Origin: Rhodopirellula sp.
Lineage (GTDB): Bacteria; Planctomycetota; Planctomycetia; Pirellulales; Pirellulaceae
Length of the DNA stretch: 9,990 nucleotides
NCBI GenBank assembly: GCA_002714565.1
Contig: PAXU01000045.1
Coordinates: 62,442-72,431 of the forward strand
Reading direction: 5' to 3'
Shown: piece after piece, positions 5,947-9,990 of the stretch
Layout of the letters: every line of letters starts with the position of its first letter
Position numbering within the stretch: position 1 is the first letter of the stretch
Notes under the pieces: generated by a model
The model's database searches: none
Told to the model about the DNA's origin: nothing
The model's input: the letters and a program-made list of their open reading frames with translations, nothing else
Position numbers and translations under genes: made by a program

Positions 5947-8625
5947 TTAGTAAATGTATACGAATTCATTGGAATTGAGCAGCACCAGGCAGAGGTCAGA
6001 CAGACCACGAGTTGTCGCATCGACCTCATGTGGCTGAAGGTCGTGAATATAGTCCTCATATTCAAAAAGACGTTCGGTGAATTCGAATGGCTGCCCGGTA
6101 TTTTCTTCGTTAGCTTCTCGCTTAATTGTAGTCGGATACACGCGTGGCTTCGGAGTAACACCTTCTTGTTCCGCAATGGCTCGTTGTAAGTGAGCAACAG
6201 AGGCTGCAAGTTCGAACTTGTCAGGTTTTCTACCGAACGTCAGTTGAAAGGCAAGTGTGACGGCATCTTCATGAGTGTGGGACTGGCTGGCGATAAGGTC
6301 TGCCAATGCAAGTGATCTGTCTGCCGATTCCTCACCGTTAAACAGCGTGAATACCTGAGGCGTAATATTCGATGCGTCTCGCTGTTCACAAGACTCATCA
6401 GGTGACGGTTGATTAAATGTGGTCATGAAGGGATCTCGATGTCCCCTTAGCTTCTGAGCATAGACACTACGTCGGTTGCGTTGCTCGGGTTTGGCGTTTG
6501 GAACATAACTGGGAGCGAATGTTCCCATGATCATACGTGGTTGCAATGCAGCCTCTAAATTCATGTCCGGTCTTGCAGGCACACCACCGAGCTGCCGGTT
6601 TAATTCTCCGGTAATTGCCAACATTGCATCCCGGATTTCTTCGGCGTCAAGTCTTCGAGGTTGAAACACACTGTAGTAATTTGAGTCCGGGTCTAGCGAG
6701 AGGGTCTTGGTGTTTGGGTATGTGCTTGATCGTTTGTAAGCGTCGGAGTTGAGGATTAACCGATGCATTTCTTTTATAGACCAACCACGCTCCATGAATT
6801 CGGCTGCAAGCCAGTCGAGTAACTCTGGATGAGTTGGTTTATTGCCTGTTGCACCGAAGTTATTCGGATTGGTGGCAATTCCGCGGCCAAAGTGATAATG
6901 CCAAATGCGATTGACCATGACGCGAGCAGTAAGAGGGTTGTCAGGATGGACTAACCAGTTTGCAAATCCTTTACGGCGTCCTTCCGGTGAATCTGGGTAC
7001 TCCTGTGTTATAGCAGTCGCGGAAAGAGTGCCAGGAGATACCGGTTCGGATGGTGCAAAGACGTCACCGCCGGTAAGTATGGTTGTGTTTTCGATGACGC
7101 CGCCGGCAAATGCGTCCTTAGGTGGAAAGATTCTGGAAGTGAGATTCCGCTGGTATCGTGTGCTGCCGTTTTGAACGCTAAATGCAATTGGACGGGTGCG
7201 ATCATATGCCCAGTTATAGATCGTTTGCCATTTTCTGGTGAGTCGTTCCCGGCCAAAATCATCTGGAGATTTACGTGGGTTATTTATTGTGGCCTGAAGT
7301 TCTTTTACCGCTTCGTGTCGTTTCTTCAGGTAAGTGAGGTCATTGTCGAAGCCGGCGAGATTCTCGTGATCTTGGAATGGAGCATTGATATCTGCGAATT
7401 GAGTCGTCGCGAAGACGGATTGAATCGAGTAATAGTCGCGGGTGGGAATAGGGTCAAACTTGTGGTCGTGACAGCGAGCACATTGCAACGGTTGGCCTAA
7501 AAACACTTGCCCTACCGAAGCCGTCACGTCGTCGAGGAACTGTTGGCGAGTCACTTTTGCAACGGCCATCCCAGTTTGTTCAAACGGTCCCATGCGAAGA
7601 AACCCGGTTGCAATGCGATAATCTACATTTTGAGGATCAATTTCATCTCCGGCGATCTGCTCTCGAATGAATTGGTCGTATGGTTTGTCATCATTAAATG
7701 ACCGAATTACATAATCCCGATAACGCCATGCGTTCGGTCGTTCGAAATCATTGGCAAACCCGGCACTGTCCGCGTACCGCACAACATCCAGCCAATGGCG
7801 TCCCCACTGTTCTCCATAATGCTTCGATGCCAGTAGTTGATTGACCAGCAGTTCATATGAGATGGGGGAATTTGAAACTACGAAATCCTCAATCTGCTTT
7901 TGTGTGGGAGGTAATCCAAGCAAGTCAAAAGAGAGTCGCCTCAAGAGGGTAAGCCGATCAGCTTCTCCAGCGGGCCGTAACCCTCGAGGCATTGCTGCGT
8001 TGATGAACGCATCAATCGGGTTGGCATTTCGACCTGCGCCGGACGGGATGGACGGGCTAGCCAGAGGTTGAAAGGACCATAGATCAGATCGCTTATAGGT
8101 GCGATTCGTCCATGAATCGCTTAACCCACCGCTAGTGGCTACTTGTAATTGGTTTTCACTCAGCCACGGGTTGGCTTGTTTTTTTAACTTTGCTAATTGT
8201 GCACCCGTCGGCCATGGTGCTCCGGCACTGATCCAGTTTGCGATGTGGGCAAGATCGTCAGTTGAAATAGCATCGTTTTCTTTGGGTGGCATGGGTGACC
8301 ACTCGTCGGAATTGCGTGAAGCGGCCAGATATATTGGGCTTGTATCTGCGATCGCTTTTGTGCTGGTCAGTGTGACTGCAGGGGAGCCACTATCACCGCC
8401 GCGTAGCGTCGCTTCGCGTGAGGTGAGATCAAGCCCCCCCTTGATGTCGTCCGGGTTCTTGCCGTGACATGCGACACACTTGCTTGTGATGAGAGGCTCT
8501 ATTTTGAACGCGAAAAGGAGGTCTGCATTTTCAGCGGCCGAGCTGCGTTCCTGAGCGGCAAAGGCAGACGGTACGATGCATGTAAACGCGACGAGCAGAA
8601 ATTGAAATGCCTTGGTGAGAGTCAT
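5947..8625 (-). CDS. PSCyt1-DUF1549-DUF1553 (PSD1) multi-domain c-type cytochrome-like protein
   Basis: This 892-residue exported protein has a Sec signal (1-24, AFQFLLVAFTCIVPSAFAA). PSCyt1 (~35-140) has heme site CVACHG (C50, C53, H54), GGLDLTSREATLRGGDSGS and PMPPKE with M112 as possible distal ligand. DUF1549/PSCyt2 (~200-415) has LRRLSFDLLGLPPT (228-241), [33 protein letters not shown] and a second heme site CARCHDHKFDP (C382, C385, H386). A charged linker (~420-545) precedes DUF1553/PSD1 (~546-892), with NPLTARVMVNRIWHYHFGRG and FQPRRLDAEEIRDAMLAITG. The enzymatic role is unknown; periplasmic electron transfer is inferred from the heme sites. The start chosen is the ATG at 8625. The same frame stays open upstream to 8742, but that extension would translate tRNA-Pro and lacks the signal peptide at its N-terminus. 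It is the first gene of the three-gene block and has no clear Shine-Dalgarno. Confidence 0.94.
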   Translation of the reverse strand: MTLTKAFQFLLVAFTCIVPSAFAAQERSSAAENADLLFAFKIEPLITSKCVACHGKNPDDIKGGLDLTSREATLRGGDSGSPAVTLTSTKAIADTSPIYLAASRNSDEWSPMPPKENDAISTDDLAHIANWISAGAPWPTGAQLAKLKKQANPWLSENQLQVATSGGLSDSWTNRTYKRSDLWSFQPLASPSIPSGAGRNANPIDAFINAAMPRGLRPAGEADRLTLLRRLSFDLLGLPPTQKQIEDFVVSNSPISYELLVNQLLASKHYGEQWGRHWLDVVRYADSAGFANDFERPNAWRYRDYVIRSFNDDKPYDQFIREQIAGDEIDPQNVDYRIATGFLRMGPFEQTGMAVAKVTRQQFLDDVTASVGQVFLGQPLQCARCHDHKFDPIPTRDYYSIQSVFATTQFADINAPFQDHENLAGFDNDLTYLKKRHEAVKELQATINNPRKSPDDFGRERLTRKWQTIYNWAYDRTRPIAFSVQNGSTRYQRNLTSRIFPPKDAFAGGVIENTTILTGGDVFAPSEPVSPGTLSATAITQEYPDSPEGRRKGFANWLVHPDNPLTARVMVNRIWHYHFGRGIATNPNNFGATGNKPTHPELLDWLAAEFMERGWSIKEMHRLILNSDAYKRSSTYPNTKTLSLDPDSNYYSVFQPRRLDAEEIRDAMLAITGELNRQLGGVPARPDMNLEAALQPRMIMGTFAPSYVPNAKPEQRNRRSVYAQKLRGHRDPFMTTFNQPSPDESCEQRDASNITPQVFTLFNGEESADRSLALADLIASQSHTHEDAVTLAFQLTFGRKPDKFELAASVAHLQRAIAEQEGVTPKPRVYPTTIKREANEENTGQPFEFTERLFEYEDYIHDLQPHEVDATTRGLSDLCLVLLNSNEFVYIY

Positions 8626-8656
8626 AGGCTTAGGATTTGACAAGATTAATACGAAG

Positions 8657-8731
8657 TCGGGGTGAGAGGATTTGAACCTCCGACCTTTTGACCCCCAGTC
8701 AAACGCGCTAACCAGACTGCGCCACACCCCG
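8657..8731 (-). tRNA. tRNA-Pro (anticodon GGG)
   Basis: A complete 75-nt cloverleaf folds on the minus strand: 7-bp acceptor CGGGGTG/CACCCCG, D stem GCGC/GCGC, anticodon stem TTTGA/TCAAA with loop CTGGGGG (anticodon GGG, reading CCC/CCU), and T arm GGAGG-TTCAAAT-CCTCT (one G-T pair). The C1-G72 pair and A73 are identity elements of bacterial tRNA-Pro and agree with the anticodon. The 3' CCA is not encoded (CTT follows A73). It ends 31 nt before the cytochrome-type CDS start on the same strand. Confidence 0.97.
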
Positions 8732-8740
8732 TTAGCTACC

Positions 8741-8768
8741 ATATTACCTTAGATCCGATGGGTGACAA
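8741..8768 (-). promoter_or_regulatory. Probable sigma70-type promoter of tRNA-Pro
   Basis: On the minus strand TTGTCA (8763-8768, 5/6 to TTGACA) is separated by 16 bp from TAATAT (8741-8746, 4/6 to TATAAT). The mature tRNA 5' end is 9 nt past the -10 box, which implies a very short leader. Because only 31 nt separate the tRNA from the next CDS, this promoter may also serve the PSCyt/DUF1501/sulfatase block. Confidence 0.5.
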
Positions 8769-8806
8769 TTAGTGGCGAAGCATTCAACGGCTGTATGTTA
8801 CGCCCG

Positions 8807-9601
8807 TTACCGATTCCCGCATCCTCCGTGCTCCTCGGCTAACCCCTCGTCACCTGGGAGTTGCGGTTGGGAGAATCCACTAACAGAATTGCGTCGAAGG
8901 AAAACAAACCGAATCACAAGTGGCATAACGGCAAGTATCGAGAGTGCCACGACAAGCTCCCAAGTCAACAGCGATGGAATTCCGTTGTCGGCTATTTCTC
9001 GTAGCGGCTCCAATTGGCTTCCGACGAACAAGTTGACCATCGTTGCCGGCAGAATAGCAATGAGCGTAACCCAGAAGAATGTGCGGACTTTCATATTTGT
9101 GAGCCCACTAAACACATTAATCGTGAAGAACGGAACGTACGGTGCCAGTCGCATTGAGACGAGAAACCAGGTTCCATCCCGTTGCCACAATTCATCGAAT
9201 TGCTTGAATCTTTCGCCAAACCAACGACGTAGCATGTCTCTAAATAGGTAACGGCTCAGCAACATACCACATGTAGCGCCAATTGTTGCTGAAATCGTAA
9301 CAAAGAGTACCGCGAGATAATATGGAAAAACGGTAGCGATACAAATCGAGACAAGCACGCTAAAGGGAAACGCAATGGTTGAGAGTCCGATGTAAATTCC
9401 AGAAGCTATGATTACCGAGGTGAACAGGTTGGCATCTACATATTTGCGAATGTCATCTTGAATGTCAGCCAGTTTTTGTAGTAATGCAGGGCCATCGAAC
9501 CAGCCAAGCTTGAAGCCACAAACGATTAGTGCAGTGGCTAGTAAGAGAAAAATCACAACCCTCGCAGGAACCAAGGGTTGTTTGCGTGGCGATTGATTCA
9601 C
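8807..9601 (-). CDS. VTT/SNARE-associated (DedA/TVP38/TMEM64-like) membrane protein
   Basis: This is a 264-residue inner-membrane protein. Hydrophobic segments lie at ~14-34, ~60-90, ~93-116, ~174-194 and ~214-235. The VTT-domain core is visible: GATCGMLLSRYLFR (108-121), an amphipathic RRWFGERFKQFDEL segment (125-138), then RLAPYVPFFTINVFSGLTNM (151-170) with its conserved arginine and prolines, typical of the re-entrant region. Family members include DedA-type proteins, some of which transport polyprenyl phosphate or phospholipids, and TVP38-like proteins of unknown substrate; this one cannot be placed further. The C-terminal ~25 residues are polar with GGCGNR at the end. The start is GTG at 9601, after a weak AAGAAAG patch; no earlier in-frame start exists because the pyrF stop lies six codons upstream in the same frame. 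It probably shares a transcript with pyrF. Confidence 0.88.
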   Translation of the reverse strand: MNQSPRKQPLVPARVVIFLLLATALIVCGFKLGWFDGPALLQKLADIQDDIRKYVDANLFTSVIIASGIYIGLSTIAFPFSVLVSICIATVFPYYLAVLFVTISATIGATCGMLLSRYLFRDMLRRWFGERFKQFDELWQRDGTWFLVSMRLAPYVPFFTINVFSGLTNMKVRTFFWVTLIAILPATMVNLFVGSQLEPLREIADNGIPSLLTWELVVALSILAVMPLVIRFVFLRRNSVSGFSQPQLPGDEGLAEEHGGCGNR

Positions 9602-9619
9602 GTTGAGTGCGCTTTCTTG

Positions 9620-9990
9620 TCAGATAACTGCGCGAAGTTGTTCGATCATGTCGAGTGTTGCTGCTTCGACAGCCTCTTGCCAGCGGTCATCACCAAAGCG
9701 GTCTTTGTATTCATCTCGCTGGTGTGCGAATATGATGCCACGTGAACTATTAACAATTGCGCCGATGCCATCTTCGTCAAATGCACCCTTCACATCGGCA
9801 GCGCCGCCACCTTGTGCACCAAACCCTGGAACGAGGAATAATGTGTTTGGCATTTTTTCTCGCAATTCGGCCAGCTGTTCCGGATATGTTGCACCCACAA
9901 CTGCGCCGACCGGGCCGTACGGGTGGTCAGCGTTGGGTTCCCTGTGTGTATGTGCTAAGTCGTTTACGAGGTTTGCCACATGGTTGTAAA
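9620..9990 (-). CDS. pyrF: Orotidine 5'-phosphate decarboxylase, type 2, C-terminal part (5' end beyond right edge)
   Basis: The window holds the last 123 codons of an open frame that continues past the right edge; the residues before the GTG at 9979 (YNH) are also in frame and fit the family, so that GTG is not the start. OMP decarboxylase converts orotidine 5'-phosphate to UMP, the last step of de novo pyrimidine synthesis, in the cytosol. Diagnostic C-terminal motifs of the group 2 (Mycobacterium/Myxococcus-type) enzyme are present: [34 protein letters not shown] and [15 protein letters not shown], where the arginine of NSSRG contacts the substrate phosphate. The catalytic Asp/Lys cluster would lie upstream, off the window. 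It ends in TGA at 9620-9622, 18 bp before the VTT gene GTG. Confidence 0.94.
   Translation of the reverse strand, partial: YNHVANLVNDLAHTHREPNADHPYGPVGAVVGATYPEQLAELREKMPNTLFLVPGFGAQGGGAADVKGAFDEDGIGAIVNSSRGIIFAHQRDEYKDRFGDDRWQEAVEAATLDMIEQLRAVI

Noticed and set aside
8637..8642. Perfect TTGACA on the plus strand next to the tRNA
   Set aside because: No -10-like hexamer lies 16-18 bp downstream (the sequence there is the GC-rich tRNA acceptor end), so it is not a supported antisense promoter.
8626..8656. Separate promoter for the cytochrome operon inside the tRNA/spacer
   Set aside because: TATTAA in the spacer pairs only with a TTCAAA 19 bp upstream in the T arm; the spacing and matches are poor, and TTCAAA is explained by the conserved tRNA T loop.
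8657..8731. tRNA-Pro as an attachment site for an integrated mobile island
   Set aside because: No integrase gene and no obvious direct repeat of the tRNA 3' end is seen elsewhere in the window, so integration is unsupported here.
8772..9251. 159-codon plus-strand open frame opposite the VTT membrane protein gene
   Set aside because: Its predicted product is low-complexity, serine/arginine/asparagine-rich and matches no family, while the minus strand encodes a clear membrane domain. It is an antisense shadow.
9603..9989. Plus-strand open frame of 128 codons opposite pyrF
   Set aside because: The minus strand carries unmistakable OMP decarboxylase motifs; the plus-strand product is serine/proline-rich with no recognisable domain.

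Overview
The window looks like a chromosome segment from a planctomycete, most likely a Pirellulaceae/Rhodopirellula-type bacterium. The main clue is a group of families typical of that phylum: proteins with planctomycete-type cytochrome domains (PSCyt1, PSCyt2/DUF1549, PSD1/DUF1553), a DUF1501 protein with a Tat-like signal, and a secreted formylglycine-type sulfatase. Most genes lack a strong Shine-Dalgarno sequence and several start with GTG. These assignments rest on recognising protein motifs by eye; no database search was run.

Layout from left to right: (1) 1-1179, minus: the N-terminal 393 codons of a DUF1549 c-type cytochrome-like protein that runs off the left edge. (2) 1207-1671, minus: a RidA/YjgF-family protein 27 bp upstream of it, so probably the same transcript. 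(3) 1672-1928: a divergent control region with a 16-bp near-palindrome, a 7-bp-arm dyad and a possible 31-codon small ORF. (4) 1929-2651, plus: deoC, the only clear plus-strand gene, followed by a hairpin/T-tract terminator at 2717-2740. (5) 2739-8625, minus: a tight three-gene block read right to left as PSCyt1-DUF1549-DUF1553 protein, then DUF1501 protein (26-bp gap), then sulfatase (35-bp gap). (6) 8657-8731, minus: tRNA-Pro(GGG), with its own probable promoter, ending 31 nt before the cytochrome protein start. (7) 8807-9601, minus: a VTT/SNARE-associated (DedA/TVP38-like) membrane protein. (8) 9620 to the right edge, minus: the C-terminal part of pyrF, 18 bp upstream of the membrane protein.

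How the genes may work together: pyrF and the VTT gene look like a housekeeping pair. The PSCyt/DUF1501/sulfatase block looks like an exported unit for handling a sulfated polysaccharide or similar polymer. Its sulfatase is Sec-exported and needs a formylglycine-generating enzyme that is not in the window. Its partners carry two c-type heme motifs and a Tat-like signal respectively, but their biochemical roles are not established, so the joint function is inference. The left-edge DUF1549 gene is a second, diverged copy of the cytochrome-type protein and suggests a second such block beyond the left edge. DeoC and RidA are cytosolic metabolic enzymes that share a divergent promoter region.

I found no transposases, CRISPR arrays, phage genes or integrase, and no gene-free stretch longer than 300 bases. 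The least explained parts are the ridA-deoC control region, the tRNA joined closely to a cytochrome operon, and the Tat-like signal on a protein with a heme c motif.
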